Shown: positions 28,680 to 35,953 of the stretch, in pieces
How positions within the stretch are numbered: position 1 is the first letter of the stretch
How the letters are laid out: the number at the start of each line of letters is the position of its first letter
NCBI GenBank assembly: GCA_913774665.1
Contig: CAJYHN010000008.1
Location: 70,985 to 134,984, forward strand
DNA length: 64,000 bases
Direction: 5' to 3'
Origin: an uncultured Microbacterium sp.
Lineage (GTDB): Bacteria; Actinomycetota; Actinomycetes; Actinomycetales; Microbacteriaceae
Made by a program: the position numbers and the translations under genes
Notes under the pieces: model-generated
What the model saw: the letters and a program-made list of their open reading frames with translations, nothing else
Told to the model about the DNA's origin: nothing
Databases searched by the model: none

Positions 28680-29863
28680 CGAATCTCCAGGAGGTCGAGC
28701 ACCGGGTACCGGCACAGCGAACGGATGGGGAACCAGAGCACGGCGACGGTCAGGACGAAGCCGATGCCGAGCGGAGCGAGGAACGCCCACCACGTCGGTG
28801 CGAAGGACAGAGTCGTCGCCCCGACCACGAAGGTGAACGCCTGGTCGGTCGAGGTGAAACCGACGGCATTCGCGCCGGCGATCAGGACCGCGGCCAGGAT
28901 GCCGCCGACGACGTAGCCGATCACGTACTGGGCGACGACCTCGGTCAGGTACATCCGCCCCAGCGCACTCGATCGGGCTCCTGCTGTCTTCAGCACGGCG
29001 ATGTCTGCGACGCGGGCGAGCAAGGCGGAGTAGACGAGCGAGGTCAAGCCGATGCAGATGATCAAGAAGGTGAAGGTCGACGCCGCGACGAGCACGACAC
29101 CCCAGATCGCCGGTCCGAGCGTGAGGGACGACCACATCGTGTCCGACCAGAGGGAGAGTGTGGTCGCGCAGCCGAGGCCGGCGGTTGCGGCGTCGATCTC
29201 GGAGCGGACGGTGCTGGTCTGCGGTGCATCGATCAGCAATTCGTTGGCTCGGTCGGCGTCGCCGAAGACTTTCCGGGCGAGCGACTCTCGATCGACGAGC
29301 ACCCAGCTCTCGAGGGTGAAGCTGGGTGTGGATGCCGTGACCACCGCGTCGACGGTGTACGTGAGTCGGGCGGCGCCGATCGAGATGACAAGCACATCAC
29401 CAGAGGCGACTCCGAGTTGCCGGGCGACGGTGTCGGTGAGCACGATGCGATCGGCGCCGAGGGGCTCTGGAGGGAGTCCGAAGTTCTCGGCCAGCGTGCG
29501 TTCGGCTGCCAGGTCCGCGCCGACGAGAGTCACGGATGCGCTCGCCGGCCAATCCGGGGAGGCCGAGGGGCTCTCGAGGTTGGCACTCAGATCCAGGCGC
29601 GAATGGACGGACGTCGCCCCCACGGCAGCGGCGATGTCCGACATCTCGTGTGCGTCGACCGAGAGGACGTCATCGCGCGTTGCCGGCTGCACGAGCCAGG
29701 GCGCCCCGACGGTGCCGAAGAGCAGTCGATCCGCGTTCTGCCCGATCGCTGCGACGAACGACAGCGCGATGACGAAGAGCGCGATACCCACGGCCACCTG
29801 CGCGACGACGCCGACCGTCTCACGCCGGTAGTGGACCACGTCTCGTACGGCGATTCCGATCAT
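28676..29863 (-). CDS. FtsX-like ABC transporter permease
   Basis: A 395-residue permease. A single N-terminal segment (VGVVAQVAVGIALFVIALSF), a large periplasm-facing domain, then three C-terminal segments around FTFLIICIGLTSLVYSALLA and VIGYVVGGILAAVLIAGA. The cytoplasmic motif is RVADIAVLKTAGARSSALGR. It resembles the permease at 21825 in plan but not closely in sequence, fitting a heterodimeric MacB-like exporter driven by the ATPase at 23790. It overlaps the PPTase gene by 4 nt. Confidence 0.85.
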   Translation of the reverse strand: MIGIAVRDVVHYRRETVGVVAQVAVGIALFVIALSFVAAIGQNADRLLFGTVGAPWLVQPATRDDVLSVDAHEMSDIAAAVGATSVHSRLDLSANLESPSASPDWPASASVTLVGADLAAERTLAENFGLPPEPLGADRIVLTDTVARQLGVASGDVLVISIGAARLTYTVDAVVTASTPSFTLESWVLVDRESLARKVFGDADRANELLIDAPQTSTVRSEIDAATAGLGCATTLSLWSDTMWSSLTLGPAIWGVVLVAASTFTFLIICIGLTSLVYSALLARVADIAVLKTAGARSSALGRMYLTEVVAQYVIGYVVGGILAAVLIAGANAVGFTSTDQAFTFVVGATTLSFAPTWWAFLAPLGIGFVLTVAVLWFPIRSLCRYPVLDLLEIR

Positions 29864-30462
29864 CGCGCCCGCTCCGCTCGATCGATGTCGGCCCCCGCCG
29901 CGAGCTGTTCCGGGCGCAGCGATCGCCGGCGGATGACGAGGCCCTCTCCCGCCCTGTGGACCGCGGTGCCTACCGTGCCGTCGATGAAAACCCGCGTGAA
30001 CTCGACACCCGGGTCGCGAGCGACAACGCTGGCCTCATCGAAGCTGCCGAACCCGAGGGCGAGGCCGAGGCCGAGATACTTCGCCCACGCCTCCTTGGCC
30101 GTGAAGACGGGAAGCAGGCGAGAGGGGTCGCGTGCGATGAGCTCCCGCTCCGCTGCGGTGAAGAAGCGGACCGGTGGACCGCTCACCATGCGACGCTCCC
30201 GTCGCGCATTCTGCTGCTCGATATCGATGGCCACGTTGCTCGTCGCCACGGCGCACACCGTCAGGTCGCCCGTGTGCGACATCGAGAACCAGACGCCGGG
30301 AGTCTCGGCCTCGGGTCGTTGGCCGGGACGACGGCGTACCCGCAGGCCGCCGAGCCCCAGAAATCGTGCCGTGTCCGAGAGCAGCGCCCGACCGGCCGCA
30401 CGGCGCAACGGCCGTCCACCCGCGCCGTACTCGGAGCGATCGATCCACTGTGCGACGATCAC
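29860..30462 (-). CDS. 4'-Phosphopantetheinyl transferase (Sfp-type)
   Basis: About 200 residues. VWFSMSHTGDLTVCAV and NVAIDIEQQNARR (the magnesium-binding D-x-E) and FTAKEAWAKYLGLGLALGFG (the KExxxK motif) are the three signatures of Sfp-type PPTases. It should convert the cluster ACP from apo to holo form. Start GTG 30462 overlaps the stop of the BtrH-like gene by 4 nt; the frame further upstream is shadow. A dedicated PPTase supports the view that the cluster is a self-contained, transferable unit. Confidence 0.92.
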   Translation of the reverse strand: MIVAQWIDRSEYGAGGRPLRRAAGRALLSDTARFLGLGGLRVRRRPGQRPEAETPGVWFSMSHTGDLTVCAVATSNVAIDIEQQNARRERRMVSGPPVRFFTAAERELIARDPSRLLPVFTAKEAWAKYLGLGLALGFGSFDEASVVARDPGVEFTRVFIDGTVGTAVHRAGEGLVIRRRSLRPEQLAAGADIDRAERAR

Positions 30463-31517
30463 GCGGCCTCCCCCAGGAGAGCGGAGCTGACGCGCAGCAG
30501 TTCGGTGACGGCGATGACCTCGCGCCGCCGGATCTCGCGCACCGCGGTGATCACGCTCGCCCATCCGACGCGCGGATCCTGCTGTGCGGCGTGGGCGCGC
30601 ATGCCCCGAGCGAGTGCACGCCACCTCCCGCCGAGGGCGGCGTACTCCGTAGCGATCGCCGCGAGACGGCCGTTGTCCAGGTGCGTCGAGGCGGCCCGGA
30701 GACCCCGTGCGAACAGGTGCCGCCCGGCACCGCCACCGGAACCGATCTTCTCCAGCGTCGTCGCCATCGACACCAGCTCGACCTGCATGACGAGGGAAGT
30801 CACCGTGTCGGGCATCGATGCCAGTTCTCGCTCGAAGGCCTTGAGAGCCCGCTCCCCCTGGCTGTTGTTCGCGGGGTTGAGGAAGAGCTCCGCGCTCTCG
30901 ACGAGGGACAGGGCGAGTACCTCGCGTACGTCGGGCACGTGCTCGGGCGGGATGAGCCGGCCGACCGCGAATCGGCGGGCAGGGCAGGCCATCGAGATCG
31001 CACCGTCACTCGGCATCGCCGCCGCCGTCGCGACCTCCTCCGCGTCCATCTCTATCGGATGCGCCCACAGGTAGTCGTTCACGAGCAACGAGCCGGCCGC
31101 CGAGACCGACCGCACCGGCAACGCGTGCTCGCCGAAGGCGTGGACCTCCTCCCAGGGAAGCACGCCGCGGAAAGTCGACAGTTCTCGCGCTTCGCAGTAC
31201 AGGTACGGGAGCGTGCCCGCGTCTGCCCATTCACGGGTGCGGGCCAGCATCGCGTCCGCCGTGGCGTGGGAGACGAATTCGATGCGCGAGCCCGTTCGTC
31301 GCGCGAAGAAGTGCTCGAGGTCGTGAATGCGACTGTTGATGTAGTAGGCGTCGCCGTCGCGGTGGAACAGCAGCCCGAGTCCGCCGCCGATGACGTACGC
31401 GAGCTCTTCATCGAAGACGAACTCCGTCCCGAGGAACGCGTTTCTGATCATGGTCGAGAAGCAATGGGACCCTCTGAGGTAGGGGTCGGGCCATTGCGTG
31501 CGTGGCGTGAGTTTCAT
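30459..31517 (-). CDS. BtrH-like acyltransferase (BtrH N-terminal domain plus DUF4872-like part)
   Basis: A 352-residue protein. RGSHCFSTMIRNAFLG near residue 15 matches the His-Cys start of the BtrH N-terminal domain, then VIGGGLGLLFHRDGDAYYIN and LPYLYCEARELSTF. The C-terminal half, including WASVITAVREIRRREVIAV, fits the DUF4872-like part. BtrH in butirosin synthesis moves an acyl group from an ACP to an amine, so this protein may transfer the polyene chain to an acceptor. Cys19 is the candidate nucleophile. Family call from motif memory. Confidence 0.68.
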   Translation of the reverse strand: MKLTPRTQWPDPYLRGSHCFSTMIRNAFLGTEFVFDEELAYVIGGGLGLLFHRDGDAYYINSRIHDLEHFFARRTGSRIEFVSHATADAMLARTREWADAGTLPYLYCEARELSTFRGVLPWEEVHAFGEHALPVRSVSAAGSLLVNDYLWAHPIEMDAEEVATAAAMPSDGAISMACPARRFAVGRLIPPEHVPDVREVLALSLVESAELFLNPANNSQGERALKAFERELASMPDTVTSLVMQVELVSMATTLEKIGSGGGAGRHLFARGLRAASTHLDNGRLAAIATEYAALGGRWRALARGMRAHAAQQDPRVGWASVITAVREIRRREVIAVTELLRVSSALLGEAA

Positions 31518-32401
31518 GAGCAGACCCGTCCCGCGACACCGCGTGCATGGGCGTCGAGCGCGGCGCGCTCGACACGGGCGATCTCGGCGAGCGCCGCATC
31601 GGCGCCGTCCAGGAACTCGAGGTGCAGCGCGGCCGAGCGGGCGAAGCCCGCGTGTGTCTCATCGGGAACCGTTGCCGTGCCGTACGACTCGATCGCCGCC
31701 ACGAGCACGGAGCGGTGGAACGAGTCGTCGCCGGCGCCCATCGCCGCCATGCCGCGCCGGTACGCCTGGGTCTTCTCGCGCAGAGGGCGGCGCGAGACGA
31801 ACGACTCGAGTCGGGACAGGCCGTCCCGGGCCGTCGCCATTCGCAGGAAGAGGAGTCGGAGAGACCGTCGGGCCCGCGCGGCGAGGTCGTAGCGCGCGGG
31901 TGCCAGGATCGCTCGCAGCGAGGGCACGGGCGCCGCGTATCCCCACAGGGACGATTCGCCGCGCAGCAGATCCTCGTAGGACGCCGTCCGGTCGGCGAAC
32001 GTCGAGGTGATCCGCACGGTCGTGTCGCCGAATTCGCTCAGAGCGACAGGGCGCACGGTCGTCGCCCCGCTCACCGGGTCGCACTCGGGATGGAGGGAGT
32101 AGAACGGCGTCGCTCTCCAGCGCCGCTCGGCGAGAGCGTGTTCCCGACGAGCGGCATCGAGGAACGGCCCGGCGTCCACGCTCCGGAACTGCTCGCAGTT
32201 GAACCCCGCGGCCTCGAAGAGGTCGAATGCCGCATCGAGTCCGCCGAAGTCATCGAGGCCGTCCGGATCGGCGTACCGGATTCCGGATGCCATGACCACG
32301 ACCGCGCTCGGCTCGACGGAGATGTCCAACGCGTCGAAGATCATTCCCGCGGGCGCGAGAGCAGGATGAGAATGTCGCGCGAGCGACGTCGATGCGTCCA
32401 T
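31514..32401 (-). CDS. Cluster protein of unknown function (295 residues)
   Basis: Not recognised. Soluble, no signal peptide, no obvious membrane segment. The N-terminal half is alpha/beta (GMIFDALDISVEPSAVVVMA), the C-terminal half helical and Ala/Arg-rich. It is tightly coupled to both neighbours: TAATG with the ketosynthase stop and ATGA with the BtrH-like gene. Such coupling suggests it acts with the acyltransferase or ketosynthase, but no catalytic motif could be named. Confidence 0.75.
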   Translation of the reverse strand: MDASTSLARHSHPALAPAGMIFDALDISVEPSAVVVMASGIRYADPDGLDDFGGLDAAFDLFEAAGFNCEQFRSVDAGPFLDAARREHALAERRWRATPFYSLHPECDPVSGATTVRPVALSEFGDTTVRITSTFADRTASYEDLLRGESSLWGYAAPVPSLRAILAPARYDLAARARRSLRLLFLRMATARDGLSRLESFVSRRPLREKTQAYRRGMAAMGAGDDSFHRSVLVAAIESYGTATVPDETHAGFARSAALHLEFLDGADAALAEIARVERAALDAHARGVAGRVCS

Positions 32402-33621
32402 TACTCTCCCCGCCTCACCCTCCGGAGGGCGACGCAGGTGTTGTTCCCCCCGAACCCGAACGAGGTGGAGATCGCGACGCTCATCCCATCGACGTCACGG
32501 GAGGTGTGTGGGATGTCGAGTTCGGCGAATCCGTGCATCGGCTCCGTGGTGCCGATGTTGCCGGGAACGAAACCATCCTCGAGCGCGGCGAGACACACGA
32601 GCATCTCCAGACTGCCTGCGCAACTGAGAGTGTGTCCGTGCAGCGGCTTCGTCGAGCTGACGGGGATACGTGCCAGGCTGTCTCCGAACACGCGGGTCAG
32701 CGCGGCGAGTTCCATGGCGTCGTTGTAACGCGTTCCGGTTCCGTGAGCGTTGATGTAGTCCACGTCCTCCGGCCGTATCCGGGCGTCGGCGAGACACTGC
32801 GTGATCGCCAGAACGGCACCGGTTCCGCTCGGATCGGGGGCAGTCGCGTGAAAGGCGTCGTCGGAGAGGCCGTAGCCGCAGACTTCGCCGTAGATCGTCG
32901 CGCCGCGCGCGATCGCGGACTCCGCGCTCTCCAGGACGAACACGCATGCCGCTTCTCCCAGACCCGTACCGTCTCGCCCTTCGTCGAACGGCCGCACGGC
33001 GTCGTGCGTCAGCGACTTGAGCAGGGTGAAGCCGGAGAAGGAAAGCATCGAGAACGGTTCCGCACCGCCCGCGATGGCCACGTCCGCCTGCCCGGTCGTG
33101 ATGAAGTCGTAGGCGCGGCCGACGGCGTTGCTTCCGGCCGCGCAGGCGGTGGAGACCGCGGCTTGGGGCCCGCGCAATCCGAACGCACGGCGGATCGTCG
33201 CGGTGACCGTCGCGGGCGTTCGCACGACGGTCGCCCCCGGGATCACTTCGTCGCGGAGCTTCTGCTGCGCGTACGTGTGATTCGTCTCGACGCCCGCGTT
33301 CGACGACGCGACGACCACGGCCGTGCGGAACGGGTCGAGCGCTTCGACGGCGAACCCGGCATCGGCAAGGGCGACGGCCGCACAGTGCACGCCGTAGTGC
33401 TCCGCGGTTTCCCACTCGGGATGCTCCGCCACGAGGGTCGTGAGTTCCGCCGGGAACTCGGTGATGACCGCTCCACGGTCGAACGGGAAGGCTGCGGTGT
33501 CGAAGTACGGGATCGCCCGAAATCCGCTCGATCCCGCGCGGAGCGATTCGGTGAAGTCGCTCATCGTGTTCCCGATCGGACTCAGCAACCCGACGCCGGT
33601 GACGTATACGCGTGTGCTCAT
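32401..33621 (-). CDS. Beta-ketoacyl-ACP synthase (KS-alpha)
   Basis: A 406-residue FabF/KS-alpha enzyme with an intact triad: Cys160 in AAVSTACAAGSNAVG, His293 in NAHGTGTRYNDAMEL, and His330 in TKPLHGHTLSCAGS, with Lys325. The latter region reads KPLHGH rather than the usual KSMTGH, a mild deviation. It performs decarboxylative condensation with malonyl-ACP, presumably as heterodimer with the Cys-less partner at 25683. The ACP gene is 39 nt upstream. Confidence 0.94.
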   Translation of the reverse strand: MSTRVYVTGVGLLSPIGNTMSDFTESLRAGSSGFRAIPYFDTAAFPFDRGAVITEFPAELTTLVAEHPEWETAEHYGVHCAAVALADAGFAVEALDPFRTAVVVASSNAGVETNHTYAQQKLRDEVIPGATVVRTPATVTATIRRAFGLRGPQAAVSTACAAGSNAVGRAYDFITTGQADVAIAGGAEPFSMLSFSGFTLLKSLTHDAVRPFDEGRDGTGLGEAACVFVLESAESAIARGATIYGEVCGYGLSDDAFHATAPDPSGTGAVLAITQCLADARIRPEDVDYINAHGTGTRYNDAMELAALTRVFGDSLARIPVSSTKPLHGHTLSCAGSLEMLVCLAALEDGFVPGNIGTTEPMHGFAELDIPHTSRDVDGMSVAISTSFGFGGNNTCVALRRVRRGE

Positions 33622-33660
33622 CCTCGGTGGAGCCTCTCGACGGTGGTCAGCGGGCGCCGA

Positions 33661-33951
33661 TCAGGCGGCGTCGACGCGGTGCGCGCGCACGTAATCCGCG
33701 ATCGTACGAACGGACGTGAAGACCTCGGGTTGATCGTCGGGGAGTTCGACATCGAAGGTCGCGTTGAGGGCGAGGACGACCTCGAGGATGTCAATGGAGT
33801 CGAGGTTGAGCGAGGACTCCTCGTGTTCCGTTCCCTCCGCCAGGGAAGAGAAGATCGGCGCGTCGAGGTCGACGTCGACAGGATCGATCTCGAGCCCCAG
33901 TCGTTCGACGATGGCCGAGACGATCTCTCGCTCGATGGTCTGTTCGGTCAT
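33661..33951 (-). CDS. Acyl carrier protein
   Basis: A 96-residue acidic ACP. ESSLNLDSIDILEVVLALN carries the phosphopantetheine serine in the LDSIDILE motif near residue 51. The start ATG 33951 follows GAAGGAAATGAC, an acceptable ribosome-binding site; the longer frame upstream is not protein-like. It precedes the ketosynthase in the operon and carries the growing chain. A short insertion before the serine (SSLAEGTEHEESS) makes it longer than housekeeping ACPs. Confidence 0.93.
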   Translation of the reverse strand: MTEQTIEREIVSAIVERLGLEIDPVDVDLDAPIFSSLAEGTEHEESSLNLDSIDILEVVLALNATFDVELPDDQPEVFTSVRTIADYVRAHRVDAA

Positions 33952-34048
33952 GTCATTTCCTTCGTCTCTTGCAGTGGGTCGAAACATCGGCGAGGCGGCT
34001 GGGCGGATGGTCGGGGCCCGATGCGGGCGATGAACCGGCTTTCGGTTA

Positions 34049-34067
34049 CCCGAGCGGGCCGCTCGGG
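34049..34067. other. GC-rich hairpin between small leader ORF and ACP gene
   Basis: CCCGAGCG, 3-nt loop, CGCTCGGG, a perfect 8-bp stem. No T-run follows on the minus strand, so it is at best a weak terminator, attenuator or processing site between the leader ORF (stop at 34124) and the ACP gene (start 33951). Confidence 0.5.
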
Positions 34068-34123
34068 CGTGTGCCGCGGCGACGACGTACCCGGCGCCGG
34101 GGGGACCGGATGCCTCGAATGCC

Positions 34124-34285
34124 TCACTCCGGGAACATCTGTTCCGTCGTGACGCCGCGCCGCGCGCCTTCCGCGAGGAATTCACGCACCGACATATCTC
34201 GCTTCGAGCACGCGCCGCGATCGCCGCCGGGAAGCGCGCCCTGTTCGTCCGTTGTCGGGTGCTCCCCGCGCGCCTCAGTGGTCAT
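34124..34285 (-). CDS. Possible small leader ORF (53 residues) at the head of the cluster
   Basis: ATG 34285 to TGA 34124 encodes 53 residues beginning MTTEARGEHPTTDEQG and ending REFLAEGARRGVTTEQMFPE. The second half has an amphipathic, helix-like look. The ATG is 6 nt after a TAGCAT box, so the ORF would be read from a leaderless message that continues into the cluster. No homologue is known to me. It may be a leader peptide, a small regulator, or chance. Confidence 0.45.
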   Translation of the reverse strand: MTTEARGEHPTTDEQGALPGGDRGACSKRDMSVREFLAEGARRGVTTEQMFPE

Positions 34286-34291
34286 GTTTGA

Positions 34292-34321
34292 ATGCTAGAG
34301 GGTCACGTTTGACTCCCTCAA
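34292..34321 (-). promoter_or_regulatory. Putative promoter of the biosynthetic cluster
   Basis: On the minus strand TTGAGG (34321-34316), an 18-nt spacer and TAGCAT (34297-34292), then 6 nt to ATG 34285. The inverted repeat at 34306-34324 covers the -35 hexamer. This is the only good promoter I see for the 18-gene unit. Confidence 0.55.
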
Positions 34322-34324
34322 ACG
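34306..34324. promoter_or_regulatory. Inverted-repeat operator candidate 1
   Basis: CGTTTGA-ctccc-TCAAACG, a perfect 7-5-7 inverted repeat overlapping the -35 of the cluster promoter. A half-site-like copy, GTCATGTTTGA at 34281-34291, repeats GTCACGTTTGA at 34302-34312 at a distance of 21 bp. The divergent XRE regulator is the natural candidate to bind here. Confidence 0.65.
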
Positions 34325-34325
34325 A

Positions 34326-34344
34326 TTTCACCCGCCCGGTGAAA
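34326..34344. promoter_or_regulatory. Inverted-repeat operator candidate 2
   Basis: TTTCACC-cgccc-GGTGAAA, a second perfect 7-5-7 inverted repeat, centred 20 bp from the first. It lies over the expected -35 region of the XRE gene, suggesting autoregulation. Confidence 0.65.
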
Positions 34345-34358
34345 CGGGAGGACTCTCC

Positions 34359-34364
34359 TACGCT
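34359..34364 (+). promoter_or_regulatory. Putative -10 box of the XRE regulator gene (leaderless)
   Basis: TACGCT, 6 nt before ATG 34371. The region expected for the -35 coincides with the second inverted repeat. Confidence 0.5.
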
Positions 34365-34370
34365 GGGGGC

Positions 34371-34793
34371 ATGGCCCGTAAGAAGAAGACGCCCCACCCG
34401 TTCGACCGGCATCTGGGTTCGGCGATCCGGGCGGCGCGTCGGCGCAGAGATGTCACGCGCGAGGCTCTCGCGCGGCAAACCGGCATCCCCCTGTCGAACT
34501 TGAAGCGACGCGAAGACGGGGTGAACGAGACCACGGTCTCCGAGCTCGAGCGCATCGCGGCGGTCCTGCGCGTGCCGACGCGCGAGATCGTCGACATGGC
34601 CCTCGTCGACTACAGCGACGACGGCTCCACGTCGAGCGGCTCGCCGCACGACGGCCTCGTCAAGCTGCTCGCCTCCATGTCGGAAGCCCCTCGTACCCTC
34701 GACGAAACAGACAACGTGACCTACCTCGGTCACGTCTCTCCCGGTCTCCTCGACGCCGCCAACACCGACGAGAGGACGAGGTCGACCGACTGA
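34371..34793 (+). CDS. XRE-family helix-turn-helix regulator
   Basis: A 140-residue protein. Residues about 14-70 form a Cro/CI-type HTH (IRAARRRRDVTREALARQTG, then LSNLKRREDGVNETTVSELE). The C-terminal part is polar and unfamiliar. It is followed by an ImmA/IrrE metalloprotease gene, the usual arrangement in which the protease cleaves or inactivates the XRE repressor on a signal. It is transcribed divergently from the biosynthetic cluster, whose promoter region holds two inverted repeats. Control of the cluster by this protein is inference. Confidence 0.88.
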   Translation: MARKKKTPHPFDRHLGSAIRAARRRRDVTREALARQTGIPLSNLKRREDGVNETTVSELERIAAVLRVPTREIVDMALVDYSDDGSTSSGSPHDGLVKLLASMSEAPRTLDETDNVTYLGHVSPGLLDAANTDERTRSTD

Positions 34794-34810
34794 TCATCGA
34801 CGGAGGAGCC

Positions 34811-35248
34811 TTGCGAGAACTACTCGCCCTCGCGGCACGCCTCGGGGTCACCGTTCACGTCGCTCATCTCCCCGAACCCTATCGGGGCTTCTACGATCAC
34901 GAGCGTCGCATGATCGTGTATGACTTCACCCTCACCCCCGTCGAGCGCGCCTGCGTCGTCGCACACGAACTCGGACACGCCTTTCACGGACACCGGGGCC
35001 CGGGGGATCCCCGTGCGGAGGCCGCCGCCGACGCGTACGCCGCTCGGCTCCTCGTCGATCCGGAGCGATTCGCCCGGCTCGAAGCGATGGGTTTGCCCGA
35101 GAACGACATCGCCGAAGAACTGGGCGTGACGCCCAAGCTCTTGCGCGTTTTCCTCGAGAACGACCTCACGCGTCTGCGCGGCGTCACCTATACGCGCGCC
35201 CGGCTGGGGCGCGGTCAGTTCCACTCGGCCGAGCGTTGGGCATCGTGA
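34811..35248 (+). CDS. ImmA/IrrE-family zinc metallo-endopeptidase
   Basis: A 145-residue protein with the zincin motif HELGHAFHG (HExxH) near residue 55 and a downstream EAAADAYAARLL segment carrying the third ligand. The C-terminal AEELGVTPKLLRVFLE is typical of the family. Start TTG 34811 follows CGGAGGAG; a nearby CTG or other non-canonical start is possible. It forms a two-gene unit with the XRE gene. Family members cleave cognate repressors (ICEBs1 ImmR, Deinococcus DdrO). Confidence 0.9.
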   Translation: MRELLALAARLGVTVHVAHLPEPYRGFYDHERRMIVYDFTLTPVERACVVAHELGHAFHGHRGPGDPRAEAAADAYAARLLVDPERFARLEAMGLPENDIAEELGVTPKLLRVFLENDLTRLRGVTYTRARLGRGQFHSAERWAS

Positions 35249-35350
35249 CGCCGCGTGCGTCGGCTCCTCCGCGCTCGTCCCCTCCGTTCGCTCGCGACGG
35301 CCGCGTCACGGTCGACACCGACTCGTCCCCCCGCCCGTCGGATGCACCGA

Positions 35351-35953
35351 CTAAATCCACCCCCGCTCGCGCGCGTGGATCGTCGCCTGCTGCCGACTCG
35401 CGAGCCCGAGCTTGCCGAGCACCGACGACACGTGGTTGCGCACCGTCCCCGCCGACAGATGGAGGGATGCCGCGATCTCGGCAACCGTCTGCCCTCGTGC
35501 GCCGGCTCGCAGCACGTCGAGCTCCCGGTCGGTGAGCGGGCTGCGCTCGTCGCTCAGCGCGTCGGCCGCGACCTCGGGGTCGACGTACCGGCGCCCGACC
35601 GCGACCTCGCGGATGACGGCCGCCACGTCGTCCGCCGGTCGCGACTTCGACAGGAATCCGCTCACTCCCGCACCGAGCGCCCGCCGCAGCACCCCCGGCC
35701 GCGCGTGCCGCGTGACGATCACGCAGCGAGAGGGCACGCTCCGCAGGATCTTCGCCGCGGTGTCGACGCCGTCGAGCCCGGGCATCTCGAGGTCGAGCAG
35801 GCACACGTCGGGCTTCAGACGCTGCGCCTCGGCCACGGCGGTCTCGCCGTCGCGGCACTCGGCGACGACCTCGAGGTCGTCCTCCAACCGCAGCAGTGCG
35901 GCGAGCGCGGTGCGGATCATGTCTTCGTCGTCGGCGATGAGCACGCGGATCAT
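35351..35953 (-). CDS. NarL/FixJ-family response regulator
   Basis: A 200-residue two-domain regulator. The receiver has the acidic IADDEDM pocket near residue 6, phospho-Asp in VCLLDLEMPG near 54, and a Lys in FLSKSRP near 104. The C-terminal LuxR-type HTH is LTDRELDVLRAGARGQTVAE followed by GTVRNHVSSVLGKLG. ATG 35953 overlaps the kinase stop (ATGA). Resembles DesR. Proposed target: the 18-bp site at 37157 and 37576. Confidence 0.94.
   Translation of the reverse strand: MIRVLIADDEDMIRTALAALLRLEDDLEVVAECRDGETAVAEAQRLKPDVCLLDLEMPGLDGVDTAAKILRSVPSRCVIVTRHARPGVLRRALGAGVSGFLSKSRPADDVAAVIREVAVGRRYVDPEVAADALSDERSPLTDRELDVLRAGARGQTVAEIAASLHLSAGTVRNHVSSVLGKLGLASRQQATIHARERGWI

Noticed and set aside
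28667-30490. A 607-codon plus-strand frame over the FtsX permease and PPTase genes
   Set aside because: Shadow of the coupled minus-strand genes; no motif.
34275-34733. Minus-strand frame of 152 codons over the XRE gene
   Set aside because: Antisense to a clear HTH gene and spans the operator region; no protein features.
15187-35248. Integrative element with att sites
   Set aside because: XRE/ImmA genes and a truncated GNAT gene at the borders suggest transfer, but I saw no integrase, tRNA gene or direct repeat at the ends.
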